Notes under the pieces: model-generated
Told to the model about the DNA's origin: nothing
What the model saw: only the letters and a program-made list of their open reading frames with translations
The model's database searches: none
Assembly (NCBI RefSeq): GCF_900457465.1
Contig: NZ_UAUU01000004.1
Coordinates: 1-64,000, forward strand
DNA length: 64,000 bases
Origin: Sphingobacterium multivorum
GTDB lineage: Bacteria; Bacteroidota; Bacteroidia; Sphingobacteriales; Sphingobacteriaceae
Direction: 5' to 3'
In this document: one piece after another, positions 45,701 through 54,321 of the stretch
How the letters are laid out: each line of letters begins with the position of its first letter
Position numbering within the stretch: position 1 is the stretch's first letter
Program-made: the position numbers and the translations under genes

Positions 45701-45798
45701 TGAATGAATGGAACCTGGAGCCTGAAGCGGAATCTGGACGAGCGGTATATTATCCGCAAACCGGCCTTTATACACTGGGCGTCAATTTGACGCTGTAG
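42703..45798 (+). CDS. SusC-type TonB-dependent receptor (sulfatase operon)
   Basis: The start is the ATG at 42703 (MKNLRVLRYSTLSLCLLLSG), giving a signal peptide; a TTG at 42673 is in frame but unlikely. A carboxypeptidase-D-like domain (SLSGYVYDSQRKQPIEGV, about 40-120), the SusC TonB-box region DEVVVVGYGTQKK and a plug (ITSIASIDG to IIVTTKS) precede the 22-strand barrel ending GLYTLGVNLTL. Length 1031 is normal. It imports an oligosaccharide with its SusD partner 32 bases downstream; the sulfatase suggests a sulfated glycan. Confidence 0.92.
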   Translation: MKNLRVLRYSTLSLCLLLSGVGHQVYAQTDVKPIVNASLSGYVYDSQRKQPIEGVTIQLEAVTHVVTTDQKGFFQIVTGQKLPFSITLSRIGYKKKTLLVSESPTKIELEPVTQDLDEVVVVGYGTQKKISLTNSIASIDGDKLTKRPVSNTQQALQGLLPGVTVQDLGGKPGQSAANIRIRGLTTFNTNSSSTSGYDLSKNNALVIVDGIEQPWSKLNPNDIASISVLKDAASTAIYGSRATNGVIIVTTKSAKSGHVVIDYNGYYALQKSINTPKQMDAVSYLQLQQDAYRNAGLAVPARFTDESITAYRTATDREKYPLPNTWFDTLLKTAPQQDHALSFAGGNDILRSRLAVRYNKQDGIIDHYGAELADIRLNNDYKASSWLNFTGSINYRYSKAAEPGRDPINNFLHGSMWVVPKYDDGTYGLSTQGNNPLMLIEKSGFKKVNENYLSSIVKTDIQLWRNLLFTSQFGVRVNLNNTKTFLNAFENKDRNTGIVKSFPINSLNEIRDNSSEYTWNNLLTYQLAVGPNHIKALVGYSQIHNYQNYLTAYRERFYNNDITSIGQGADDATKNNNGYDVQYGLRSFFGRVNYDWDGKYLLEVNGRYDGSSRFAGDKQYGFFPSASAGWLLSKENFWEPIRNSLNEFKVRASWGKTGNQSVDLYSYYSALIAAGYDFGGKSVQGYRLDSYANQQLGWESTMQYDLGLDAAFLNNRLTFTLDYYKKVTDDILLNLDIPAVLGLKPSPQNAGTVLNRGWEFSANYQKRPSAPGAFAYQLNGNLSINHNEVTDLKGTGPYIAGSDIDPRYIIAKGLPINTLWGYKTDGLFQSAEEIQAYGAMYATNTKPGDVKYVDLNGDGVINANDMAAIGNSFPKYTFGINGSFTFKNFDLDLLFQGAAKVDTRLSGALAEMGNQEGFTHEIFTNNYWTPTHTDARFPRVVKYDLRNVATSDRLVVNGSYLRLKNIQVGYTVPLHAIGKTAINKLRVYLSATNLWTISKLNEWNLEPEAESGRAVYYPQTGLYTLGVNLTL

Positions 45799-45830
45799 TG
45801 TGATTGTTAATAATATATAATTGAAAACGA

Positions 45831-47441
45831 ATGAAATTTTACAACTATCTATATCAAAAAAGAAACCTGATTTTCAGTTTCGGACTGTTTTCGCTTATGC
45901 TGATTAGCTGTGATAAGAATCTGTTAGATGCTGTACCTACCGACCGCCAGTCGGAAAATATATTTTGGAAGAGCCAAGCCGATGCGGAGCTAGCTGTAAA
46001 TGCGCTCTACAACGACCTGGATGGAGCAGAAATCTTCTATTCCGATGCATTGACGGATATAGCCCATGTCAATCAGCCTTTCGCTGTGGATGCCTATATT
46101 GAATTGGGTACCTATGATGCTTCAAGTTCTCGGTTGTACAACACCTGGAGCAGTGCCTATAAAGGAATCGGTGCAGCCAATTACTTTTTGGCGAATGTTG
46201 GTAAAATCGAGGGCAGCAAAGATGAAACATTGATTGCTCGATATATCGGCGAAGCGCGCGTGTTAAGAGCCTATCAATATATCAAATTGGCCTATTTATT
46301 CGGTGCAGTTCCTCTGGTAAAGGCACCATTGACACTACAGGAAGGAAGAGAAGTACAACAAGCGACGCTATCTGAAATCTATGATTTTATCGACAGCGAA
46401 TTGGAACTGGCTGCGGCAAGTTTGCCTGAAAGCTACTCCAGTAACGATATCGGACGCATAACCCGTTGGGCCGCATTGGGCCTGAAAGCCCGGTCGGATT
46501 TATATGCAGGACGTTTTGCAGCAGCAGCAAAGGCAGCAAAAACGATTATCGATGGCAAACGATTCGAGCTTTACCCTTCGTACGCAAATCTGTTTACGTA
46601 TGCAGCTGAAAATAACAAAGAGGTATTGTTGGATAAGCAATTTCTGGAGAATATATACACGCAAAGTGTCTTTAACCTCTTAGCCTCCTATAGCCAACAA
46701 AATGGGCAGAGTACCTATGTGCCTACCAAAGCCTTGGTCGATAGCTATACCACATCCAAAGGCGATTTAATTACGGATGCCAATAGTGGTTATGATCCCA
46801 AAAATCCCTATAAAAATCGTGACCCGAGGCTTGCTTTTTCAATTTTTTTGGATGGCGATCCACTTCCAAATGGAGCAATTTTTCATCCAGCACCAAATAG
46901 TGGGACTGCCGATGCTGTGGGGAGCACCTATATTGCTTCTACAACAGGTTTCAATATAAAGAAGTATATCGATAAAAAGGATTTGGCAAACCCTTCTAAA
47001 AGTGGCTTGAATATTATACTATTACGTTATGCTGAGATATTATTGACCTATGCGGAAGCAAAAATTGAGCTCGGCGAAATTGATGGCAGTGTTTACGATG
47101 CCATCAACCAAATTAGAAATTCACGAACGGATGTAAAACTTCCAATAACAAGTAATCAAGCAAATCAGGAGCAACTTCGCCAGTTGGTTCGTCGCGAGCG
47201 TACGGTGGAACTGGCATTTGAGGGGTTGCATCTCGCGGATATAAGACGATGGAAAACTGCTGAAAAGGTTGTTCCTGGTAAAGTGTATGGCATCACCTAT
47301 CAAAATAATAACGGAGAGGCAGTTGTCGTTGAAGCAGCCTCTGAAAGCCGTGTTTTTGATGCGAAAAAGCATTATCTCTGGCCCATTCCACAACGGGAAA
47401 TTAACCTCAATCCGAATTTAAAACAGAATCCAAATTGGTAA
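45831..47441 (+). CDS. SusD-family outer membrane lipoprotein (RagB/SusD)
   Basis: The 536-residue protein has a lipobox (LFSLMLISC, Cys at about residue 27) followed by NLLDAVPTD, the usual SusD opening. SusD-like N-terminal and TPR-containing domains follow, with [26 protein letters not shown] as the family core and [21 protein letters not shown] plus the closing [21 protein letters not shown]. It sits as a lid on the SusC barrel and binds the glycan. Sulfatase gene follows. Confidence 0.93.
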   Translation: MKFYNYLYQKRNLIFSFGLFSLMLISCDKNLLDAVPTDRQSENIFWKSQADAELAVNALYNDLDGAEIFYSDALTDIAHVNQPFAVDAYIELGTYDASSSRLYNTWSSAYKGIGAANYFLANVGKIEGSKDETLIARYIGEARVLRAYQYIKLAYLFGAVPLVKAPLTLQEGREVQQATLSEIYDFIDSELELAAASLPESYSSNDIGRITRWAALGLKARSDLYAGRFAAAAKAAKTIIDGKRFELYPSYANLFTYAAENNKEVLLDKQFLENIYTQSVFNLLASYSQQNGQSTYVPTKALVDSYTTSKGDLITDANSGYDPKNPYKNRDPRLAFSIFLDGDPLPNGAIFHPAPNSGTADAVGSTYIASTTGFNIKKYIDKKDLANPSKSGLNIILLRYAEILLTYAEAKIELGEIDGSVYDAINQIRNSRTDVKLPITSNQANQEQLRQLVRRERTVELAFEGLHLADIRRWKTAEKVVPGKVYGITYQNNNGEAVVVEAASESRVFDAKKHYLWPIPQREINLNPNLKQNPNW

Positions 47442-47484
47442 AAATTGTTATCTTGTGGCACGAATCCAATTAACTCATACAACT

Positions 47485-48849
47485 ATGATGCGATACACTA
47501 AATTTATGACCGCTATGGCTTTATTTTTACTGGTGGCTTTTGCCAATGCCCAGCAAAAAAAGCCTAATATTATCTTAATTTTGACCGATGATCTCGGATA
47601 TAGCGACATTGGCTGTTATGGAAGTCCGAATATTTCAACCCCCTTTTTGGATTCGATCGCCAGTAAGGGCGTGAGAGCAACAAACTTTATGGTTTCTACG
47701 CCCTCGTGTACACCTTCAAGAGCTTCTTTATTAACCGGGAGATATGCTTCACGTTATAATCTTCCAGCACCAATCGGTCCAGGCTCAGATTTAGGCTTGC
47801 CTGATGAGGAGGAAACGATTGCCGAATTATTAAAAAAGGTAGGCTATCGGACAGCATTGGTCGGAAAATGGCATTTAGGAGATAAACAAACTTACCATCA
47901 TCCTAATCAGCAAGGCTTCGATTCTTTTTATGGCATGCTGTATAGCCACGATTACCGCGATCCTTATGTAAAGACCGACTCTGTCATTAAGATCTTCCGG
48001 AATCGGAAACCTGAAGTCGTGGCACCCGACGATTCGGATCTGAGCGCACTTTATCACAAAGAAACAGTGAAGTTTATTGAAAATCAAGATAAAGATCATC
48101 CATTCTTTTTATACTATGCGCATAATTTTCCACATCTTCCTTTGGCATTTGCCAACAAAAAGAACCGATTTGCAGATCAGCAAAATGCAGGCCCTCTGGG
48201 TGCGGTGATGCAGGAGCTGGATCATAATTTTTCGGAGCTCTGGAAAACGGTTGAGCGAAAAGGCCTCGCCGATAACACCATTTTAATTTTTTCAAGTGAT
48301 AATGGTCCCTGGATAGCTTATCCATCGCGAATGTCTGACGATCACGCTACAAAGAACTGGCATGTGGGTACTGCAGGTGTCTTCAAAGGTTCTAAAGCCG
48401 AAACAACAGAAGGTGGTGTCCGTGTACCGTTCATTGTTTATGGAAAGGGCTATGCCCAAGAAGGGAAAGTTCTTCGACAGGCAATTAGCAACTTGGATGT
48501 GTTGCCGACCATCGCCAAATGGACCGGTGCATCATTGCCGAAGAAATCTATCGATGGTCAAGCGATCGATTCTTTATTGAACGGCAAATCGGAAGATTTA
48601 AAAACAGCACATAGACCAATATTTTTAGTGAATTATGGACATGTTGAGGCGGTTCGGTCAGGTGACTGGAAGTATCGTCGGATAGCAGGCGGAGTCAATC
48701 AGATTTCGGGTAAACCTTATGATGCTATTGAAGAACTACATAACATTGCCTGGGATCCGAGTGAAAGAACCAATATTTTAACGGAATATCCAGAAAAAGC
48801 GGCGGAATTGCGTTTATTGTTTGAAAGCTTTGATGGGAATATGGAGTAG
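47485..48849 (+). CDS. Sulfatase, S1 formylglycine family
   Basis: The start is placed at the ATG pair at 47485, which opens a signal peptide ([17 protein letters not shown]); a GTG at 47455 would add ten residues. [13 protein letters not shown] supplies metal Asp residues and [14 protein letters not shown] contains the C-x-P-x-R site, so Cys75 is converted to formylglycine by a maturase encoded elsewhere. GKWHLG and FSSDNGPW complete the active site. It would remove sulfate from a glycan handled by the SusC/D pair. The operon has no glycoside hydrolase, so depolymerisation must come from elsewhere. Confidence 0.92.
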   Translation: MMRYTKFMTAMALFLLVAFANAQQKKPNIILILTDDLGYSDIGCYGSPNISTPFLDSIASKGVRATNFMVSTPSCTPSRASLLTGRYASRYNLPAPIGPGSDLGLPDEEETIAELLKKVGYRTALVGKWHLGDKQTYHHPNQQGFDSFYGMLYSHDYRDPYVKTDSVIKIFRNRKPEVVAPDDSDLSALYHKETVKFIENQDKDHPFFLYYAHNFPHLPLAFANKKNRFADQQNAGPLGAVMQELDHNFSELWKTVERKGLADNTILIFSSDNGPWIAYPSRMSDDHATKNWHVGTAGVFKGSKAETTEGGVRVPFIVYGKGYAQEGKVLRQAISNLDVLPTIAKWTGASLPKKSIDGQAIDSLLNGKSEDLKTAHRPIFLVNYGHVEAVRSGDWKYRRIAGGVNQISGKPYDAIEELHNIAWDPSERTNILTEYPEKAAELRLLFESFDGNME

Positions 48850-48866
48850 CTAGAAATAGCAATGAC

Positions 48867-48910
48867 TAAACATAGACATCGTTAAACATAGACATCGTTA
48901 AACATAGACA
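48867..48910 (+). repeat. 16-bp tandem repeat, 2.75 copies
   Basis: TAAACATAGACATCGT twice and then TAAACATAGACA, directly before the sulfatase operon terminator. It is probably slippage-made spacer DNA. Confidence 0.8.
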
Positions 48911-48940
48911 AGGCGGCACTTATTTTCGAAGTGTCGCCTT
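48910..48940. terminator. Terminator between the convergent sulfatase and GH3 operons
   Basis: AAGGCGGCACTT / AAGTGTCGCCTT (one G-T pair) is followed by GTTTTTTT on the plus strand; it may also serve the GH3 gene ending at 48966. Confidence 0.88.
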
Positions 48941-48965
48941 GTTTTTTTATAGAGATGCAATAGAT

Positions 48966-51242
48966 TTAAAGCAATTCAAACTCTTTTTCTTTGACATCAC
49001 GGCTGTTGGGACCAATGTAGACTTTGAAAGTTCCTGGTTCGGCAACGTAATTCAGATTGTTGTCAAAAAATTTGAGATCATCTACTTTGATGTTAAAGTT
49101 TACCGTTTTTTGATCTCCTTTTTTGAGGAATATTTTTTGAAAGCCTTTTAATTCTTTTACAGGACGCGTGACAGAACCAACAACATCCTGGATATAGAGC
49201 TGCACGGTTTCTTCCGCATCATAGTTTCCTGTATTGCAGATGTCGATACTTGCTAGCAGCGTACCTTTATCGTCAATTGTGTTGCGGTCAAGACGAATTT
49301 CACCATAGGTAAACGTCGTATAACTTAATCCATAACCAAAAGGGTAGAGTGGGGAATTGCTTACATCGAGATAATTTGATTTGAATTTTTCAAAATCGCC
49401 CGAGTTTCCGTAGGGTCTACCGGTGTTTTTATGCGCATAATAGATCGGAATCTGACCAACATTGCGTGGGAAGGTGGCGGTAATCTTACCTGAAGGAACG
49501 ACGTCCCCAAATAAGACATCGGCTACTGCTTTTCCTGTTTCCGTTCCGCCAAACCACACATTTAATATGGCTGGTACGTGAGCATCTTCCCAGGTAAGCG
49601 TAAGTGGTCTACCCGTAAATAACACCAATATAACTGGTTTTCCTGTTGCCAGTAATGCTTTTAACAGGTTCTGTTGATTTTTCGGAATATCCAATTCGGA
49701 GCGACTGGAGCTTTCACCCGACATTTCTGATGATTCACCAAGGGCAGCCACGACCACATCGGATTGTTGAGCAACTTTTACAGCGTCTGCGATGATCTCC
49801 TCTTCTTTTCGGGAATCGCGTGTTATGGTACGGCCAAACATGGTTGCATGCTTTTGGTAAATTGGATCTTCCAACAGATTGCTGCCCAGGTGTGTGAGGA
49901 TATTGACTTGATTACCCAACACGGCTTTCATTCCCTCCACTAAAGAGGCTGTTTTGTCCAATTCAGCACTGACACTCCATGTTCCGGGCATATTTGGACC
50001 TGAATTGGCTAATGGACCAATGACAGCAATTGTACCTGTTTTTTTTAATGGAAGTGCTTGGTTTTCATTTTTCAGCAAGACAAAAGATTTTGCTGCAATT
50101 TCCCGGGCTTTGGCATGATTGGCAGCCGATCCGATTACAGTTTTTGCCCGTTTTTCGTCACAATAGCAGTAGGGATCGTCAAATAAGCCTAATTTATACT
50201 TGGCTTCCAAAACAAACCGGCAGGCCCTATCGATGTCTGCTATTTTGACCTTGCCCGCATCTAAAGATTTTTTTAGTGTCGTCAGAAACCCTTCACCAAC
50301 CATATCCATATCAACGCCAGCATTCAGGCTTAAGGCCGAGACCTGTTGGAGGTCACCGAGGCCATGTGCTGTTAATTCGTTTACAGCAGTGTAATCAGTT
50401 ACGACCAATCCTTTAAAGCCCCATTGCTTACGTAAGACATCCGTCATTAACCATTTATTTGCCGAGGCAGGGACACCATTGATATCGTTAAAAGAAGTCA
50501 TGATACTTCCTGCTCCCGCATCTATCGCTGCTTTATAAGGAGGTAGATATTCGTTGTACATGCGGTGAAGGCTCATATCCGTGCTATTGTAATCACGACC
50601 ACCTTCGGCTGCACCATATAAGGCGAAATGTTTGACACAGGCCATCATGGTGTTATGTGCTGCCAGGTTATCCCCTTGGAAGCCATGGACGATGGCTTCT
50701 GCAACCCGCGAGCTTAGATAGGTATCTTCACCCGCACCTTCGGAAATACGGCCCCAGCGTGGATCGCGCGAGATATCGACCATGGGCGAAAATGCCCAAT
50801 TAATTCCATCAGCGGTAGCTTCTTCGGCGGCAATACGTGCCGATTGTTGAATCAAGTTCATATCCCAGGTAGCAGCAAGACCTAAGGGAATTGGGAATAC
50901 CGTACGATAACCGTGAATGACATCCATTCCAAAAATGATAGGTATTTTTAAGCGGGATTGCTTGACGGCTATTTCTTGCGTTTTGCGAATTTTCGCTGGT
51001 GTGCTCATGCTGAAAATACCACCGATTTGGCCGTTTCTAATTTTGGTATCCACATCGGTGGATACAGTGGTTCCAGTTGTCGCTTCGCCACCGGTTACCA
51101 AATTAAGTTGTCCAATCTTTTCTTCGACAGTCATCTTAGCCATAAGCTGATCAATGAATGTGTCCATTTTCGGATTGGATTGCGCTGGACTTGTATGCCA
51201 GGCGAGCAATGCAAGAAGGAAAGTACCTACTACTTTTTTCAT
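48966..51242 (-). CDS. bglX: Beta-glucosidase BglX-type, GH3
   Basis: The 758-residue secreted enzyme has a signal peptide (VVGTFLLALLAWHTSPAQ), the GH3 barrel with catalytic nucleophile Asp283 (GLVVTDYTAVNEL) and KHFALYGAAEGGRDY, a C-terminal sandwich domain and a fibronectin-III-like end (ETVQLYIQDVVGSVTRPVKELKGF). In this setting next to a GH144-like gene it most likely cleaves beta-1,2-glucooligosaccharides to glucose, as its Bacteroides relative does. It is 165 bases downstream of the GH144-like gene. Confidence 0.92.
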   Translation of the reverse strand: MKKVVGTFLLALLAWHTSPAQSNPKMDTFIDQLMAKMTVEEKIGQLNLVTGGEATTGTTVSTDVDTKIRNGQIGGIFSMSTPAKIRKTQEIAVKQSRLKIPIIFGMDVIHGYRTVFPIPLGLAATWDMNLIQQSARIAAEEATADGINWAFSPMVDISRDPRWGRISEGAGEDTYLSSRVAEAIVHGFQGDNLAAHNTMMACVKHFALYGAAEGGRDYNSTDMSLHRMYNEYLPPYKAAIDAGAGSIMTSFNDINGVPASANKWLMTDVLRKQWGFKGLVVTDYTAVNELTAHGLGDLQQVSALSLNAGVDMDMVGEGFLTTLKKSLDAGKVKIADIDRACRFVLEAKYKLGLFDDPYCYCDEKRAKTVIGSAANHAKAREIAAKSFVLLKNENQALPLKKTGTIAVIGPLANSGPNMPGTWSVSAELDKTASLVEGMKAVLGNQVNILTHLGSNLLEDPIYQKHATMFGRTITRDSRKEEEIIADAVKVAQQSDVVVAALGESSEMSGESSSRSELDIPKNQQNLLKALLATGKPVILVLFTGRPLTLTWEDAHVPAILNVWFGGTETGKAVADVLFGDVVPSGKITATFPRNVGQIPIYYAHKNTGRPYGNSGDFEKFKSNYLDVSNSPLYPFGYGLSYTTFTYGEIRLDRNTIDDKGTLLASIDICNTGNYDAEETVQLYIQDVVGSVTRPVKELKGFQKIFLKKGDQKTVNFNIKVDDLKFFDNNLNYVAEPGTFKVYIGPNSRDVKEKEFELL

Positions 51243-51407
51243 CGTATTATTTTTTTTGTGCGCGTGGATTTTGCTTTCCGCGCAATAGGGTAAGTTTATG
51301 TCAAGTGCTCAAGATGATCCCTGAGTTTTCTTGATCAGATGTCCTGTTATTTTGGTGGAAGGAACCATTTTCAACGTGTGACGGATTGAAAATGATTCCA
51401 TAGGCCA

Positions 51408-52793
51408 CTACTTTAAATAAGGACTGGTAAAACCGAGTTTCTTTAGTCCTTGTTGAATTTCTGGAGCCTGCATAAATAGGTCCCAGATTTTTCCGGTTCT
51501 GTAGTTTTCGATCATGACAATAATAGGCCCCTGATCGATGGCTAAATAACGTTGTGGATACCAATTTGCCGTTTCACTGTAGGCATCATAGTAGCCATAT
51601 TTACCCCAGATTTTATTGCCGAGCTGATTGTTTAAGTATTGTGCAAACTGTATGCTTTCATGTGGGGCGTAGGGCATAGACGATAAAGCCGCTGTAGGGG
51701 AGATCACACCAGGATCGTTGTCTGGATGATGTGCATCGTAACCGTTGATGGAATAGCTGGCCGTCCAGCCCCAACCTTTCGTTGAACCATAGCCTTTGTA
51801 CCCTTTTGGGTTCAGATCGGCGTATGCCAAATTGATCTTAACATGATTGCTTGTCGCTTCCCAATAATCTGCGTATTGGTCTTTTAATCCTTTGGGGCTC
51901 AATCCTAGATAGGAGTAATGTTCCCAGAAGAGCGGGCCCACTTCACCTTCTTTGGCATTGTGCTTTAGCACGAGTGGAATGTCATATTTTTTAGCGGAGC
52001 TTTTAATTGCACCAGATCTTGCCCATCCCTCGTGATACACCTGGGGTGCAATCGGATAAGTAGGGGATGAGGCTGCCAAAATATAGGTAATAAGACACTC
52101 GTCATATCCTCTGACGGGATGATTTTGCTGGAAGTTAAATTTAGGGCTCCAATGCCAATAAATAACATTTTGTCCGTTTGTATAGTGATTCCAATTGATT
52201 TCTTTCCATAGCTTGTCTGCTTTTTGAGCGATCAGTTTGGCGGAATCACCTTTATCTTTTAGATACTCCCGGATAGCAATTAATCCCTGCGCTAAGAAAG
52301 CCGTTTCGACAATGTCGCCACCGTTATCTTTTTCACTGAACGGTTTCGCTGTACCCAGTTCTCCATCGTACCAGTGTGCCCAAGCTCCTTTAAACCGTTC
52401 GATTTTGCCTAGATAATCCATGATGTGATTCAACTTTTGAATGCCTTGTTCCTGGCTGATAAAACCACGTTCCATCGCGACAATCATACCCATGAGTCCG
52501 AAGCCACTACCACCTATGGTCACGACATTACGATCATTTTGGGTGTATACACCATCCATATGGATGCGTTCTCTAGCGAGACCAGAAGTAGGTTCGGCAC
52601 CCTCCCAAAAATATTGAAATGTATGTTGCTGAATAGTGGTCAATAGCGAATCTTCATTGATCTTGCTTCCGCTGGTTGAATCAATTTTTGAGGGACTGTC
52701 TGGACTGCTATTAGCAGTGTTTTGGCACGAACTGCTGAGAATAAGCGCCAAAGCTATACCGCTAAGTGCTGGATATGCTATTCGTTTTCTCAT
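51408..52793 (-). CDS. Glucoamylase-like (PF10091) lipoprotein, GH144 beta-1,2-glucanase candidate
   Basis: The 461-residue product is an outer-surface or periplasmic lipoprotein (ALALILSSSC, Cys at about residue 23). HTFQYFWEGAEPTSGLARER and the middle IGGSGFGLMGMIVAMERG are diagnostic of the alpha/alpha-6 barrel family that includes GH144 endo-beta-1,2-glucanases, and GYDECLITYILAASSPTYPI and DGELGTAKPFSEKDNGGDIVETAFL are also kept. Neighbouring GH3 and SusC/D support beta-1,2-glucan as substrate. The subfamily (GH144 versus other PF10091 members) needs sequence comparison to settle. Confidence 0.75.
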   Translation of the reverse strand: MRKRIAYPALSGIALALILSSSCQNTANSSPDSPSKIDSTSGSKINEDSLLTTIQQHTFQYFWEGAEPTSGLARERIHMDGVYTQNDRNVVTIGGSGFGLMGMIVAMERGFISQEQGIQKLNHIMDYLGKIERFKGAWAHWYDGELGTAKPFSEKDNGGDIVETAFLAQGLIAIREYLKDKGDSAKLIAQKADKLWKEINWNHYTNGQNVIYWHWSPKFNFQQNHPVRGYDECLITYILAASSPTYPIAPQVYHEGWARSGAIKSSAKKYDIPLVLKHNAKEGEVGPLFWEHYSYLGLSPKGLKDQYADYWEATSNHVKINLAYADLNPKGYKGYGSTKGWGWTASYSINGYDAHHPDNDPGVISPTAALSSMPYAPHESIQFAQYLNNQLGNKIWGKYGYYDAYSETANWYPQRYLAIDQGPIIVMIENYRTGKIWDLFMQAPEIQQGLKKLGFTSPYLK

Positions 52794-52821
52794 GGATATG
52801 TTGTTTAATTCTTGAAAAAAT

Positions 52822-52848
52822 GTTCAAACGACCTATGGTCGTTTGAAC
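52822..52848 (-). terminator. Internal attenuator hairpin between susD and the glucanase gene
   Basis: A perfect 12-bp stem (GTTCAAACGACC / GGTCGTTTGAAC) with a three-base loop is followed on the minus strand by ATTTTTTC. It sits 22 bases after susD and 29 before the next start, so it likely reduces transcription of the enzyme genes relative to susCD. Confidence 0.8.
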
Positions 52849-52869
52849 TGCGTTATTTTGTGTAAATGA

Positions 52870-54309
52870 TTACCAACCGGTATTTTGAGGCATTTCTGGT
52901 GTTTGGATACGTTGATTCTCTGGAATTGGAAAAAGCAACATTTTATCCTGGAAAGTTTTTCCATTGGCAGCCATGGCTGTTTTTGCCTGTTTTGTACGCA
53001 CCAGATCAAACCAACGGTCGTGTTCAAATGCCAATTCAAGACGCCTTTCTTTCCAGATCAATTGACGGAGCTGCGTTTGGTCGGTTGTTGTTACATTGGC
53101 TAATTTTACGCGTGTGCGTACGGTATTTAATGCATTCAGCGCTTCACTGCTATTGCCAACCTCATTTGCGGCTTCGGCCAGGATAAGATAAATTTCACCC
53201 AGACGGAGGTAACGTACGTTTTTATCACCGTCAGCGGCACCTCCATTTGCTGAGGAATACGCTTTTTCATTATACATTGGGTTTTCTACACCATTGTCAA
53301 TCAGACGGCCATCGTAAAGGGTTTCACCCCTGAAAATAATTGTGGCATCCCGGCGGATATTGTCTTTTTCGGCATTGAAGGCATCCAATAAGTTTTGGCT
53401 TGGGATATTAAAACCCCAGCCTAAGTTGACCGCTCCTCCACGAGGTGCCTGTACTTGACTATATTGTTGGATACCATGTGCGATAGAGGTGCCCCTTGCT
53501 TGAAATTCAAATAATGATTCGGGACCATTTTCCCCAGCCAAACGCCAAATTGTTGCGTAATCCGGTTCGAGACTATATCCTCCAGATGTGATGACAGTTT
53601 TCGCCATGTCGGCAGCTTGTTGCCATTTGCTTTGATACAAATAGACTTTCGACAATAACCCTTGTGCGGCACCTTTGGTCGCTCTACCTAAATCTTTTGC
53701 AGCATAAGCAGATTTGAGTGGAAGATTGTTGATAGCAAATTGTAAATCCGCTTCAATATAGGCGTAAACTTCAGCTGCGGGTTCTCTTTTTATTAAATCA
53801 CGTTCTTGGATAGGAACATCGCCCCATCCGCGGACAAGATAGAAATAGTTCAATGCACGCAGAAAACGAGCTTCGGCAATCAATCTGTTTTTATAAGCTT
53901 CGTCTGTCAGTCCAAATTTTTCTGTGTATGCAATAGCTTGTGTAGCCCGCCCTATGGATTTATACCAACGTGTCCACATGGAAAGAAAGGAACCCGTTGT
54001 TGAGGTGTAAGTCAACTCGTCTAAACTTAACTTGTCACCACCGGCATCTGTCGCTGAACTACCTTTATCCGCATTATCGGAAAGCATATCCGTGATACCG
54101 ATGTAAGAGAAAGAATAATCCCAATCAGTAAACATTCCATATACACCATTGACAAATTGCTCGGGTGTGTAGATTTCTTCACTGTCTTCGGCTTCAACAT
54201 ATTCTTTAGAAGGTACATCTAAGAAGTTGTTGTCTTTACAGCCTTGCAATGCAATGCCCCCACTAAGAAGAATTGCTATATAAAGTTTGTTAATTTTCAT
54301 TGTCTTCAA
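52870..54309 (-). CDS. SusD-family lipoprotein (beta-1,2-glucan operon)
   Basis: The lipobox GIALQGC (Cys at about residue 23) follows a short signal; alternative ATG at codon 4. The 479-residue protein carries the SusD core RLIAEARFLRALNYFYLVRGWGDVP and the closing WKERRLELAFEHDRWFDLVRT and LLFPIPENQRIQTPEMPQN. It binds the glycan at the cell surface with the SusC protein encoded 12 bases upstream. Expression of the two is coupled in one transcript. Confidence 0.93.
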   Translation of the reverse strand: MKTMKINKLYIAILLSGGIALQGCKDNNFLDVPSKEYVEAEDSEEIYTPEQFVNGVYGMFTDWDYSFSYIGITDMLSDNADKGSSATDAGGDKLSLDELTYTSTTGSFLSMWTRWYKSIGRATQAIAYTEKFGLTDEAYKNRLIAEARFLRALNYFYLVRGWGDVPIQERDLIKREPAAEVYAYIEADLQFAINNLPLKSAYAAKDLGRATKGAAQGLLSKVYLYQSKWQQAADMAKTVITSGGYSLEPDYATIWRLAGENGPESLFEFQARGTSIAHGIQQYSQVQAPRGGAVNLGWGFNIPSQNLLDAFNAEKDNIRRDATIIFRGETLYDGRLIDNGVENPMYNEKAYSSANGGAADGDKNVRYLRLGEIYLILAEAANEVGNSSEALNALNTVRTRVKLANVTTTDQTQLRQLIWKERRLELAFEHDRWFDLVRTKQAKTAMAANGKTFQDKMLLFPIPENQRIQTPEMPQNTGW

Positions 54310-54321
54310 AAACTAAGGTGA

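Noticed and set aside
48867..48910. Short tandem array as a CRISPR
   Set aside because: Units are only 16 bp and contiguous without spacers; no cas genes.
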